In this document: positions 7,574-16,067 of the stretch, piece by piece
How the letters are laid out: every line of letters begins with the position of its first letter
Position numbering within the stretch: position 1 is the stretch's first letter
Source of the DNA: Clostridia bacterium
GTDB lineage: Bacteria; Bacillota; Clostridia; Oscillospirales; CAG-272
Direction of reading: 5' to 3'
DNA: 64,000 bases
Assembly (NCBI GenBank): GCA_017482355.1
Contig: JAFUNJ010000009.1
Span: 101,229 to 165,228 of the forward strand
Made by a program: the position numbers and the translations under genes
The notes under the pieces: model-generated
Seen by the model: the letters and a program-made list of their open reading frames with translations, nothing else
Databases searched by the model: none
What the model was told of the DNA's origin: nothing

Positions 7574-9079
7574 ATGTATAATAATATTAAGGTCATCGCA
7601 ATGGATCTCGACGGCACTCTCACACAGCATAAAACGCCACTTTCTCTTAAGCACAGAGAGATACTTACCGAGCTATCGAAGAGGTATAAGCTTCTTATGG
7701 TCGGCGCAGGTCAGGTAATGAGGATATTCAATCAGCTTGAGCAGTTCCCGATAGACATTATCGGCAATTACGGTATGCAGTACGGTGTTTATAATGAAGA
7801 GACCGAAAGCATTGATATTGTAAAGGATACTCAGGTACCGTGCGATAGAGACAAGGCGGCGGAAAAGATAAACGCAATGAGAGAAAAATACAGCTTTACC
7901 GAATACGCGGGCGAGTCTGTCGAATTTCATCCCTCGGGATGCGTTACCTTTCCGATACTCGGCACGAAGGCAAAGCAGGAAGACAAGCTGAGCTTTGACC
8001 CCGATCGCGCAAAGAGACGCAAGATATACGACGAGGTCTGTGAGGAGTTTGGCGATTACTGTGTTTTCGTCGGCGGCTCCTCGTCATTCGATATGGCGCC
8101 GAAGCCGTACAATAAATACTATGCGCTCGACCTTTACTGTAAAGAAAACGGCTACACGCACGACGAAGTCTTGTACATAGGAGACGATTACGGTCTCGGC
8201 GGAAACGACGAATCGGTCTATAAATCGGATTTTAATTATTTAACGATAGATAACTATCTTGATTTTCCCAAAGTAGTAAAACCGCTTTTGACGGAGGTAA
8301 ATAATATGAATTATTGGACACAAAGCGAGAAGAATATTTTTGTCGCAGGTCACAGGGGCTTTTGCGCAAAATATCCCGAGAACACGATGCTTTCCTTTAT
8401 TGAGGCGGTAAAGGTCGGCGTCGATCAGATCGAGACCGACGTGCGTATCACTAAGGACAACGAGCTTGTTCTTATCCACGACGCGACACTTGAGCGCACG
8501 ACGAACGGACACGGCAGAGTCTGCGACTATACGCTTGCCGAGCTGAAGCAGCTCGATGCAGGACGTGGCGAGCAGATACCGACTCTCCGCGAGCTTATGG
8601 AGCTTGTCAAGGATCATCCGACGATGACTCTCGATATCGAGCTTAAGGAATATCCGACGGAGGGCTGGGAGGAGGTCGCGTTCCGCACCTGCGATCTAGC
8701 GATAGAAATGCTTGAGGAGTATTCCTTCGGTCAGCGCTGTGTCATCAATAGCTTTAACGGCAAGCTGAACGAATACGTTTATAAGAAGTATGAGGGAAAA
8801 TATAAGCAGCATCTGTTTTTCCCCGCAGTTCACATGGATCTGAACGGCTGTGAGCTTGAAACCTACAGCTTCGGATATTGCGCGTGCTATTTCGGCTCGC
8901 ATCCGGCGGAGATGATAAAGGAATTCAAGGAAAAGACGGGAATAAGAGTCTGGGGACCTGCTTCGATAAGAGACGAGGCAACGGTAGACGAGGCGATCAG
9001 GATGGGCGTTGAGCTTATCACCTGTAATAACCCCGACTGCGTTCTTGAGATCCTGCGCAAAAAGGGACTTCATAAATAA
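7574..9079 (+). CDS. HAD phosphatase - glycerophosphodiester phosphodiesterase fusion
   Basis: About 501 residues from the ATG at 7574 (GGTGA 7 bases upstream; a GTG at 7565 is the alternative). Residues 1 to about 245 are a HAD hydrolase close to the eukaryotic phosphomannomutase/Cof type: nucleophile motif MDLDGTLT at the N-terminus, IIGNYGMQYG, and the acidic motif YIGDDYGLGGNDESV. Residues from about 245 are a GDPD TIM barrel: GHRGFCAKYPENTMLSF, IETDVRITKDNELVLIHD and LDIELKEYP carry the family His and acidic metal ligands. GDPD cleaves glycerophosphodiesters to glycerol-3-phosphate plus alcohol; the HAD half could then dephosphorylate a product. No signal peptide. The junction holds GGAGGT then ATG (8306), so the GDPD half may also be made alone. 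Confidence 0.85.
   Translation: MYNNIKVIAMDLDGTLTQHKTPLSLKHREILTELSKRYKLLMVGAGQVMRIFNQLEQFPIDIIGNYGMQYGVYNEETESIDIVKDTQVPCDRDKAAEKINAMREKYSFTEYAGESVEFHPSGCVTFPILGTKAKQEDKLSFDPDRAKRRKIYDEVCEEFGDYCVFVGGSSSFDMAPKPYNKYYALDLYCKENGYTHDEVLYIGDDYGLGGNDESVYKSDFNYLTIDNYLDFPKVVKPLLTEVNNMNYWTQSEKNIFVAGHRGFCAKYPENTMLSFIEAVKVGVDQIETDVRITKDNELVLIHDATLERTTNGHGRVCDYTLAELKQLDAGRGEQIPTLRELMELVKDHPTMTLDIELKEYPTEGWEEVAFRTCDLAIEMLEEYSFGQRCVINSFNGKLNEYVYKKYEGKYKQHLFFPAVHMDLNGCELETYSFGYCACYFGSHPAEMIKEFKEKTGIRVWGPASIRDEATVDEAIRMGVELITCNNPDCVLEILRKKGLHK
8293..8308 (+). promoter_or_regulatory. Internal ribosome binding site and start codon at the GDPD domain boundary
   Basis: GGAGG at 8293-8297 lies 8 bases before the in-frame ATG at 8306, exactly where the GDPD domain begins. 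Spacing and strength equal those of real starts in this window, so a separate 257-residue GDPD product is plausible. Confidence 0.55.
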
Positions 9080-9083
9080 GAGA

Positions 9084-9111
9084 GAACCGAGGCGTTTGCC
9101 TCGGTTTTTTT
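9084..9111 (+). terminator. Rho-independent terminator after HAD-GDPD gene
   Basis: GAACCGAGGCG-TTT-GCCTCGGTT followed by seven T. Same hairpin family as at 815 and 6267. Confidence 0.88.
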
Positions 9112-9189
9112 GTTGTTTTAAGCTAGAATTACAGACGATGACTGCGGCTAAAAAAAGCTTTGGTATGCCTGATTCTGCCGCGGCGATAT

Positions 9190-9306
9190 GCCTCCCCTGT
9201 GCAAGGGGAGGTGCCCGATGTTGACATCGGGCAGAGGGGTTGTTTTCTCGGTTACAATCCCTCAGTCAGCCGAATCGGCTGACAGCTCCCTTTGCACAAG
9301 GGAGCC
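9190..9306. repeat. Palindromic intergenic repeat element (family 1, copy 2)
   Basis: The left end is GCCTCCCCTGTGCAAGGGGAGG, split as CCTCCCC-TGTGCA-GGGGAGG, then GCCCGATG-TTGA-CATCGGGC. The right end is CAATCCCTCAGTCAGCCGAA, TCGGCTGA and GCTCCCTTTGCACAAGGGAG. The architecture is that of the element at 47668. Non-coding. Confidence 0.7.
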
Positions 9307-9351
9307 AATTAGTGCGCACAACAGTATCTGCGGTTTTGACATCGCTCGTGA

Positions 9352-11790
9352 CTATATGGTATATCCAAAGACGGTCATCTCTTTCGTCAGCGCGTTTTCT
9401 GCCGGACGGAATTTGACCGTTCTCGTTTCGTTTGGCATAAGAGAGAAGTAGTTATCGTCGAATATATATTCTCCCTCAAGCTCAAGAGCGTGGATGTATT
9501 CAGACGCCTTTACTGTTATGCTATCCGCGCCCTTCGCGATGATCTCGGGCGCGGAGCAGGGAACTATCGGAAGAACACCATTCTTGTAGAAGGCGCGGTC
9601 GCGGAAGCTTTCGCAGGTTGCGTCGCAGATAAGCATCGCGCCGTCGGGAACTGCGTTAAGGGGCAGGGAATATACACATTCGGAGCTTTCCGCGCCGATA
9701 GACGCGGTCACGTTTTCGATATGAACGACCTTGCCGTCCTTGATATAGGAGAGCGAAAGCTCGACCGTGTGATCTTCAAAGCCGTCGTTGCAGAGGTAAA
9801 TGTCGTATTTATTCGACTTGTCTATTGACACGACAAGCTCGGAAGCGCAACGCTTGAAAGAATAGAACGACGCCTTCGGCAGACAGTAATAGTCGACGAA
9901 CGCCCAGCCGCTTGACGCAGGCCAGCAGTCGTTCCACATCCAGTAGATTATGCCGTTTACAAAGCCGCGGTTGCGTCTTATGTTTTCAAAAGATACTCGG
10001 ATCCATTCGTACTGCGCGTATTTGAGCTTGAAGAAGCGGTCGTGACCGTCGGTGAATGCGCCGAGCACCTTTTCGGTAAAGGCGGTAAGAAGTCCAAAAA
10101 GACTGAGCGGCGGATTATCCTTTGTGTGATAATTCCACATTTCGTCGGTGTCGTAAATGTCGCTTTCGGTCATAAAACGCTTAAGAGAGGGGAGGGAGAT
10201 TGCGCCCATCGTCGGCTCCTCGGCAATGAAACGCGCGAGCAGGGTCGAGAGAAATTCCTTGTAGTCGGTCATATCAGTGTCGGTTATGTAGGGGAAGATC
10301 GACTCGCCGAGATACTGAGTGTTATGTGTAGTTCCGACGGTCTTTGACGCGTATACGTTACCGCCGTAGGGGCTTGAAAGAAGGAATCTGCGGCGCGGAT
10401 CAAGGCGGTTAAGGATCGGCATTATCGCATCGTGAATGACGGTCCTGCCCCAATAGTCGGGTGCTTCATCGTCACCGCGGACGGCGTTTTCATTGTCGCC
10501 CGACCACCAGACGAGAGACGGATGGTTGCGAAGCTCGTAAGCGGCAAACTCTGCCTCTTTTTTCACTTCGGAAATGAATTCCTCGCGCTCCTCGGGATAG
10601 TGTCCGCAAGCCATTAAGAAGTCCTGTGTCGTCAGTATTCCGAGGCGGTCGCACTCGTTATAAAAATGCTCTTTTTCGAAGATTCCGCCTCCCCATACGC
10701 GAAGCATATTGACTCCCGCTTCACGCGCAAGTGAAAGAAGCGTTGTGATCTTCTCGTCGCTCTCGAAGGACGGGAACGGCTCGGAGGGGACCCAGTTTGC
10801 ACCCTTGCACATAATGGGCGTGCCGTTGATAAGCAGACGGAAGCCGGAGAACTTTTCGTTTTTATCGTAAATCTTACTGCTTACGCTGTTCTTGATCTCA
10901 AGGCACTTTTCGTAGTATGGACTTCCGACTTCGTCGGGGATCTGCTCGATAACGGCGGTTCTGATACCGAAAACGTACTGCTTACCGTTGATCTCCGCGG
11001 CATAAAGCGGCTGATCGCCGTAGCCGTGAGGATACCAGAGCTTTGCGTTCGGAACGTCGATATAACGCTTGAAATGCGGCTCCTTCGTGTAGAAGCGGTG
11101 GCTGTAGATATCGCTTCCCGACGGATCCTTGACTGCAATGTCAACAAATGCGCCGTTTTCGTAATTTTCGGTATCGGCTTCGATTACGATCTGCGCCCAA
11201 TTTTTCGATACCGCCTCGGTATAAATATAGGGATCCTTAACGGCAAAGCCGTTTCTTGACTCGATGTAAACGCCGCGCCAGATGCCGCAGGTCACGAAGC
11301 GCGCTACCCAGTCCCACTTATAGGTACACTGCATGCGGCGCGTATAGAGACGCTCGTAGGTGAACGCCGCAGGGCGCTCGGGCTCGTTTTCTACCTCACG
11401 CACGGGCGAGCGGAAATAGACCGACAAGGTGTTTTCGCCGACTTTAAGAATACTTGATACGGGAAATTCGTGTCGGATAAACATATTCTGCGTCTTGCCG
11501 ATGAGCGAGCCGTTTAGGTGAATGTCGGCGTAGGTATCGAGCCCCTCAAAAACGAGAAATGCGTTTTGCGGAATATCATCAAGCGTGAAGGTGCGCTCAT
11601 ATTTCCAGTCGCAGTCTTCGATCCATTGGCACTTGTCGGCGCTATCGCGGTAATATATATCTGACGGAATACGGCTTCCCATAAGATCGGTATGCACGCA
11701 ACCGGGAACGGTGCCCGAAAAGGAAAAATCAAGCTTTCCGTCGCGGTAGCACTGACCGTTCCATTTTCCGTTAAGGTCAATTATCTTCAT
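9352..11790 (-). CDS. Glycoside hydrolase family 2, beta-mannosidase type
   Basis: 812 residues, full family length. The N-terminal sugar-binding domain starts DLNGKWNGQCYRDGKLDF with PGCVHTDLMGSRIPSDIYYRD; WKYERTF and FEGLDTYADIHLNG follow, typical of beta-mannosidases. The central TIM barrel has GANWVPSEPFP, VNMLRVWGGGIFEKEHFYNECD and WWSGDNENA, whose Asn-Glu pair is the acid/base. The nucleophile is probably the Glu pair in IAEEPTMGAISLPSLKRF. WMWNDCWPASSGW closes the active site. No signal peptide, so it should act on imported mannosides. The ATG at 11790 has AAAGGA upstream. It is monocistronic, with no transporter adjacent. Confidence 0.87.
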   Translation of the reverse strand: MKIIDLNGKWNGQCYRDGKLDFSFSGTVPGCVHTDLMGSRIPSDIYYRDSADKCQWIEDCDWKYERTFTLDDIPQNAFLVFEGLDTYADIHLNGSLIGKTQNMFIRHEFPVSSILKVGENTLSVYFRSPVREVENEPERPAAFTYERLYTRRMQCTYKWDWVARFVTCGIWRGVYIESRNGFAVKDPYIYTEAVSKNWAQIVIEADTENYENGAFVDIAVKDPSGSDIYSHRFYTKEPHFKRYIDVPNAKLWYPHGYGDQPLYAAEINGKQYVFGIRTAVIEQIPDEVGSPYYEKCLEIKNSVSSKIYDKNEKFSGFRLLINGTPIMCKGANWVPSEPFPSFESDEKITTLLSLAREAGVNMLRVWGGGIFEKEHFYNECDRLGILTTQDFLMACGHYPEEREEFISEVKKEAEFAAYELRNHPSLVWWSGDNENAVRGDDEAPDYWGRTVIHDAIMPILNRLDPRRRFLLSSPYGGNVYASKTVGTTHNTQYLGESIFPYITDTDMTDYKEFLSTLLARFIAEEPTMGAISLPSLKRFMTESDIYDTDEMWNYHTKDNPPLSLFGLLTAFTEKVLGAFTDGHDRFFKLKYAQYEWIRVSFENIRRNRGFVNGIIYWMWNDCWPASSGWAFVDYYCLPKASFYSFKRCASELVVSIDKSNKYDIYLCNDGFEDHTVELSLSYIKDGKVVHIENVTASIGAESSECVYSLPLNAVPDGAMLICDATCESFRDRAFYKNGVLPIVPCSAPEIIAKGADSITVKASEYIHALELEGEYIFDDNYFSLMPNETRTVKFRPAENALTKEMTVFGYTI

Positions 11791-11985
11791 ATAAATATCC
11801 TTTCTTTTAACGTCTGACGGTATAAGTATATCATATCGGAAACAGATATAAAAGACAGTATTTTAAGCTTTATTTGCGTCCTTTTTTAATATTTTGCTGG
11901 GGAAAATCACGTGACGTTCTTTGAACGCTTTCGCCGCCTTCGCGTTAAAATCGCGAACGCAACAGAAGCGCTCTTGCGGAATGAT

Positions 11986-12016
11986 AAAAAGCGAGGCGAT
12001 TTCACCTCGCTTTTTA
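11986..12016 (-). terminator. Rho-independent terminator after ABC exporter operon
   Basis: AAAAAGCGAGGTGAAATCGC reading on the minus strand, closed by CCTCGCTTTTT. It lies just beyond the ATPase stop. The same stem recurs at 14476 and 20921. Confidence 0.8.
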
Positions 12017-12024
12017 ATCAATTA

Positions 12025-12690
12025 TCAAGCCCTTTTCTTTTTGTTCTTGCCTGAAATCTTTTTGAGCTCGTAGCGTTCGTCGCACATTGCCGCAACGTCG
12101 GGAGAGTGGCTGACAAGAATAACACATTTGCCTTGATCTGCAAGCTCGCGGAAGATATCCATGATTTCTTTTTGAGTATCACGGTCAAGGTTGCCCGTCG
12201 GTTCGTCGGCAAGAATAATATCGGGGTCGTATGAAAGCGCACGTGCGATCGCCACACGCTGTTGCTGACCGCCCGACAGCTTCAGTACACGGCGGTTTGC
12301 CTCATCCTCGTCAAGCCCCACGCCTGTAAGAAGCTCCAAAGCGCGGGTGCGCTTGCTTTTTGTTTTGTAATTTGCCACGTCCATAGAAAGAACAACGTTC
12401 TCAAGCGCGGTATATTTGGTGATCAAATTGAAGTTTTGGAACACGACGCCGATATACTTGGAACGGAAGGTGTATTTGTCGATTTTGGCAATACTCTTGC
12501 CGTCGTAGATTATCTCACCCGAACATGGCGTTGCAAGTCCCGAAAGCAAGGAGAGCAAGGTCGTTTTTCCTGCTCCCGACTTGCCGATGATGCAGTACAT
12601 TTTTCCTTTTTCAAATTCATAGGAAATATCTTGAAGCACAGGCGTTTTATCATAAGAAAAGCTGATATTTTGGAGCGATAAAATTGACAT
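12025..12690 (-). CDS. ABC transporter ATP-binding protein (MacB/LolD/FtsE type)
   Basis: 221 residues with all ATPase motifs: Walker [12 protein letters not shown] (about residue 34), Q-loop VVFQNFNLI, signature [15 protein letters not shown] (about 138), Walker [13 protein letters not shown] and switch His in VSHSPD. Sequence and the adjacent FtsX-type permease place it in the type VII (MacB-like) group, which drives periplasmic or extracellular work such as peptide export or antimicrobial resistance rather than uptake. It is encoded 17 bases after the permease in the same operon. The C-terminus is Lys-rich. Confidence 0.9.
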   Translation of the reverse strand: MSILSLQNISFSYDKTPVLQDISYEFEKGKMYCIIGKSGAGKTTLLSLLSGLATPCSGEIIYDGKSIAKIDKYTFRSKYIGVVFQNFNLITKYTALENVVLSMDVANYKTKSKRTRALELLTGVGLDEDEANRRVLKLSGGQQQRVAIARALSYDPDIILADEPTGNLDRDTQKEIMDIFRELADQGKCVILVSHSPDVAAMCDERYELKKISGKNKKKRA

Positions 12691-12707
12691 ATTCGCATTC
12701 TCCTTTC

Positions 12708-14357
12708 TTAATCTCTGTTCGCAAGGATCTTAAGCGGATCATAGCGCATAATAAACAGCACTGAAGCCGCACTTGCGATAAGCGTCAGCAACAACCCGAC
12801 ACCGAGCATCTGGAATACCACCGTCAGATTCATCGCCGAATCGACCTTGGTAATGTAATTTGCGGTATCGTCGAACATATTTTCAAACGGATTATTCTTT
12901 CCGCCTCCCATATTGTTCGGCATGTCCGACGGGATACCGCCGCCCATGTTTCCGCCCATGTTTCCGCCCATACTTCCGGGACGGCCGAAATTCTCATTCA
13001 TTTGATCTTGTTTGTTATTCTGACTTTCGACCTGACCCTCAAGGAGCGCGTTAGTTACTGGAATAGAGCTGACCGCGCCGATGCCCGCGCCGATCGTCAC
13101 AGCAATCATGGTAACGACAAGGATCTCGCATATAAACTGTGCTGCTACCTTCCACTTTTTCATTCCCATAGCGGTCAGAACGCCAACCTCATATTTGCGT
13201 TCTCTTATGTTGAAAATATTGAGAGCCACGAGTATCACGCCGCCGATAATCAGAATGACGAGCAGAAACCAGCCCGCCATCTTGCCGAGCGTATTGAGGG
13301 GAGTCAAGCTGTTTTCAAATGCGGTAATATCAGTAGAGGATACGGTATAGGAATCGTCAAGCCCGAGCGCACGGACATCATTTTCGAATGCGTAATAACC
13401 GTCCGTATCTGCAAAAACATAGGTTGCCGCAAGTGTTCCCGTGATTTTGCTTTCGGTTTCTCTGCCGTAATCGTCCGTGACGGTTGTGGATGCGTCCTCG
13501 GACGCCGTTATGATCTTTTGCAACGCATTGGCGCTCATATAGATCTGATTGGCGGGGTCTTGGCTTTTACCGAACATTGACATAGAGAAATCGTTATTCG
13601 CGGTGCTTGTATATATTCCCGTGATCGTCAAGGTGTAGGTTTCTTCTTCAAGAGATGGATTGGTGATAACGATCGCATCGCCGACGGCAAGGTCATTGTA
13701 AATTGCCAATTCTTCGGATATTACACAGACGTATTCACTCGTTCCCTCTTCAAACATCGTACCGCCCTCAAGGATCGAAGCGGTACCGTCAACAAAAGCG
13801 CTCATCGAGTTGTCGCTGCTGTACCCGATGACGGAAAAATCTCCGCCGGAGAACCTTCCTCCCATCATTCCGCCGCCCATACTTCCCGGGAGGCGTGACG
13901 GAGTTTCCGAATCAAGACTTCCGTCGAGCATGCCGCCTGAGTCGCTGTCTTCGGTTTCATCGCTGACGGGCGATAAGCTTTCCGATCCGTTGAAATATGC
14001 GGTCAGTGTATAATAGAAATCCTGAACGGTCTCGGCGGCCGCATATTTTTGATATTCTTCAAGCGTAAGTGATGAGGCGTTTCCCATCATATCGGCGAAT
14101 TCGTCGCGGTCAAATCCGCTGTCCATTCCGCCGGGGCGGCTGCCGCCCATTTGCCCCATTGCGCTTGCGCGGTCGTATGAGATCGTTGCGGTTATACTCA
14201 TTCCTTCAAGAGCCGATGCTTTTGCACTTTCCGCTGCCTGTCTGATCGAAAGTCCGATGCAGGCGGATGTGGCAATGACAAGGGCGATAATTCCAATCAA
14301 GGCGTTTCTGCCCTTGGATCGTCCAATGCACCGAAAAGCATTTTTTATTATATACAT
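12708..14357 (-). CDS. FtsX/MacB-type ABC permease with Met/Gly-rich extracellular segments
   Basis: 549 residues from the ATG at 14357 (GGGGAGG upstream; an earlier TTG overlaps the ribosome site). The membrane segment near residues 17-37 is followed by a large extracytoplasmic MacB-PCD-like domain (about 40-365), then helices near 365-390, 412-435 and 515-540 with the FtsX core (RERKYEVGVLTAMGMKKWKV, where Ala-Met-Gly-Met matches the conserved turn). Methionine/glycine-rich stretches occur in the first outer domain (SMGGGMMGG) and in the loop before the last helix (GGNMGGNMGGGIPSDMPNNM), both predicted outside the membrane. Partner of the ATPase at 12025. The substrate is unknown. Confidence 0.88.
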   Translation of the reverse strand: MYIIKNAFRCIGRSKGRNALIGIIALVIATSACIGLSIRQAAESAKASALEGMSITATISYDRASAMGQMGGSRPGGMDSGFDRDEFADMMGNASSLTLEEYQKYAAAETVQDFYYTLTAYFNGSESLSPVSDETEDSDSGGMLDGSLDSETPSRLPGSMGGGMMGGRFSGGDFSVIGYSSDNSMSAFVDGTASILEGGTMFEEGTSEYVCVISEELAIYNDLAVGDAIVITNPSLEEETYTLTITGIYTSTANNDFSMSMFGKSQDPANQIYMSANALQKIITASEDASTTVTDDYGRETESKITGTLAATYVFADTDGYYAFENDVRALGLDDSYTVSSTDITAFENSLTPLNTLGKMAGWFLLVILIIGGVILVALNIFNIRERKYEVGVLTAMGMKKWKVAAQFICEILVVTMIAVTIGAGIGAVSSIPVTNALLEGQVESQNNKQDQMNENFGRPGSMGGNMGGNMGGGIPSDMPNNMGGGKNNPFENMFDDTANYITKVDSAMNLTVVFQMLGVGLLLTLIASAASVLFIMRYDPLKILANRD

Positions 14358-14393
14358 ACGTGGTTTCCTCCCCAAAACATAACATCATGAGCT

Positions 14394-14447
14394 ATTATAA
14401 TCTGCCAAAGTGTTGGCTGTTCGAACGTACGGTGAAAACTAGGTGAA
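14394..14447 (-). promoter_or_regulatory. ABC exporter promoter with direct-repeat activator site
   Basis: On the minus strand a TATAAT -10 lies at 14399-14394 with a poor -35. Upstream, two copies of TTCACC spaced 11 bases (GGTGAA at 14431 and 14442 on the plus strand) form a tandem site of the kind bound by OmpR-family response regulators. No regulator gene is adjacent. Confidence 0.45.
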
Positions 14448-14475
14448 TTTTTCCAACAGTATATTTTGCCCGAAA

Positions 14476-14508
14476 CAAAAAGCGAGGTGATTTCACCTCG
14501 CTTTTCTC
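14476..14508 (-). terminator. Rho-independent terminator after the sigma-like small gene
   Basis: AAAAGCGAGGTGA / TCACCTCGCTTTT stem, 50 bases beyond the stop at 14558. Symmetrical, so possibly bidirectional. Confidence 0.75.
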
Positions 14509-14557
14509 TTATTATACGCAATAAATTTCGGACATTCATCGGGCGAACCGACACGGA

Positions 14558-14890
14558 TTACAATTTCTTCGTCAGACAACGAGCGATACATTGGCGTAAC
14601 CGCCAACTCAAATGATGCGTAAAGGTCTCGCTGTCCTGTAGAAAATTAAAGCTGTCGACGCCCGCTTCAAGCTCGGCAATACAGGCGTACACAGTGTGCA
14701 GGGAGCGAATTTCTTTCGGCGCCCGACGAACGTATGATGCCGCGAGCGGCAGATACCCTTTGATCAATGCTTCTTTTGCACTTTCGTCGCCGTCGCTCAT
14801 TCGCTTGGCAAGTGATTTTTCTTCTTCTCTCGTCGGAAGTTTCGCGGCTTCCGCTTGGGCAAAAAAATCCTCGGTATCGGTAAATATCAT
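14558..14890 (-). CDS. Small protein resembling sigma-70 regions 1.2-2.1
   Basis: 110 residues from the ATG at 14890 (AGGAGA five bases upstream; longer in-frame extensions have no ribosome site). Residues about 15-55 (LPTREEEKSLAKRMSDGDES, then AKEALIKGYLPLAASYVRR) resemble the start of primary sigma factors, where the equivalent reads like LTAEEEIELAKRI..GD..A...LI..NL.LVVS.A. The remaining 55 residues show no region 2.4 or region 4, so the DNA-binding parts of a sigma factor are missing. It could be a degenerate sigma, an anti-sigma decoy or a core-binding regulator. It has its own terminator and is divergent from nadA. Confidence 0.6.
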   Translation of the reverse strand: MIFTDTEDFFAQAEAAKLPTREEEKSLAKRMSDGDESAKEALIKGYLPLAASYVRRAPKEIRSLHTVYACIAELEAGVDSFNFLQDSETFTHHLSWRLRQCIARCLTKKL

Positions 14891-14985
14891 AGCTTTCTCC
14901 TGTAGGTAACATTTCCGTTCATATAATATATACCACATTTTTGCGGAAAAGTAAACCGAATATTCGTAATATGATAGAAAGAGTA

Positions 14986-15016
14986 AAAGCGAAGTGAAAA
15001 TCACTCCGCTTTTTTG
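14986..15016 (+). terminator. Orphan terminator-like hairpin upstream of nadA
   Basis: AAAGCGAAGTGA-AAA-TCACTCCGCTTTTTT: a G-T tolerant stem with T-run on the plus strand. No plus-strand gene lies between it and the GH2 region, so it may insulate the nad promoter from antisense or read-through. Confidence 0.5.
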
Positions 15017-15082
15017 TATACGAATTTGTCTATCTTGTACAGGCAAGCGAATCTCCCGAGTGCGAAATTCTACCGCTTAATG

Positions 15083-15123
15083 TTTACAGATAAGTTGACA
15101 GATGTAAATATAAGTGATATAAT
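15083..15123 (+). promoter_or_regulatory. nad operon promoter with candidate NiaR operator
   Basis: Perfect sigma-A promoter: TTGACA 15095-15100, 17-base spacer, TATAAT 15118-15123. A palindromic core ACA-GA-TGT at 15098-15105 overlaps the -35, and wider arms TTTACA (15083) and TGTAAA (15103) enclose it. A repressor there would block polymerase. NiaR, encoded at the end of the operon, is the obvious candidate (inference). Confidence 0.65.
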
Positions 15124-15165
15124 TGGGATCAGTATACGATATGACCGTTTGGTGAGGGAAAAGGT

Positions 15166-16065
15166 ATGAAAAATCAAATCGAACAATTAAAGAATAAGAA
15201 GAATGCTGTCATTCTCGCCCATTACTATGCACCCGGAGAGGTACAGGAAATTGCCGATTACGTAGGCGACTCGTTCTATCTTGCAAAGATTGCAAAGCAA
15301 TCCGAAACGGATATCATCGTCTTCTGCGGCGTACGGTTTATGGGGGAGAGCGCGAAGATCCTCAATCCCGATAAGAAGGTGCTGATGCCCGACTTAACGG
15401 CAGATTGCCCGATGGCACACATGGTTGCCGACGGCATAATTGAGGAGATGAGAGCTAAGTATGACGATCTTGCCGTCGTCTGCTATATCAATTCAACTGC
15501 GGAGCTTAAATGTAAGAGCGACGTTTGCGTTACGTCGTCAAACGCCGTTAAGATCGTGAGGGGACTGCCGAATAAGAATATTTTCTTTATTCCCGACCGT
15601 AATCTCGGAAGCTTTGTTGCCGAGCAGGTGCCTGAAAAGAACATTATGCTTAATGACGGCTGTTGTCCGATCCATGCAAGGATAACGGCGGATCAGGTTT
15701 TGGCAGAACGAAAAAAGCATCCCCGGGCGTTGGTTCTGACACATCCCGAATGCGATGCCTCCGTCATCAAGCTTTCCGATTTCATCGGCAGTACTGCGGA
15801 GATCATCGCATACGCAGGTAAGAGCGAAGCGAGCGAGTTTATCATTTGCACCGAGGACGGCGTGGACTATAAGCTGATCACCGATAACAAGAATAAGCGT
15901 TTTTATTATCCCGATCCCCATCCGTGCTGCGCCGATATGAAGCTGAATACTCTTGAGGCCGTTTTGTCGGTGCTCGAAAAGGAAGATAAAGAAATAACCG
16001 TAGATGAGGATATTCGCCGCCGTGCGCTTCTTCCTCTTGACAAAATGCTGGAGCTTGCGAAATAA
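15166..16065 (+). CDS. nadA: Quinolinate synthase A
   Basis: 299 residues, standard length. NadA condenses iminoaspartate with dihydroxyacetone phosphate to quinolinate using a [4Fe-4S] cluster. Visible motifs: AHYYAPGEVQEIADYVGDSF, VFCGVRFMGESAKIL, MPDLTADCPMAHM, CYINSTAELK, CVTSSNA, GCCPIH, THPECD, GSTAEII and the C-terminal CCADMKLNTLE. The Cys residues in FCGVRFM, GCCPIH and CCADMK are the probable cluster ligands. First gene of nadA-nadB-nadC-niaR, with GGTGAGG upstream of the ATG. Cytoplasmic. Confidence 0.95.
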   Translation: MKNQIEQLKNKKNAVILAHYYAPGEVQEIADYVGDSFYLAKIAKQSETDIIVFCGVRFMGESAKILNPDKKVLMPDLTADCPMAHMVADGIIEEMRAKYDDLAVVCYINSTAELKCKSDVCVTSSNAVKIVRGLPNKNIFFIPDRNLGSFVAEQVPEKNIMLNDGCCPIHARITADQVLAERKKHPRALVLTHPECDASVIKLSDFIGSTAEIIAYAGKSEASEFIICTEDGVDYKLITDNKNKRFYYPDPHPCCADMKLNTLEAVLSVLEKEDKEITVDEDIRRRALLPLDKMLELAK

Positions 16066-16067
16066 GA

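Noticed and set aside
14986-15016. Riboswitch for nadA
   Set aside because: The hairpin lies upstream of the nadA promoter (15095-15123), so it is not in the nadA transcript.
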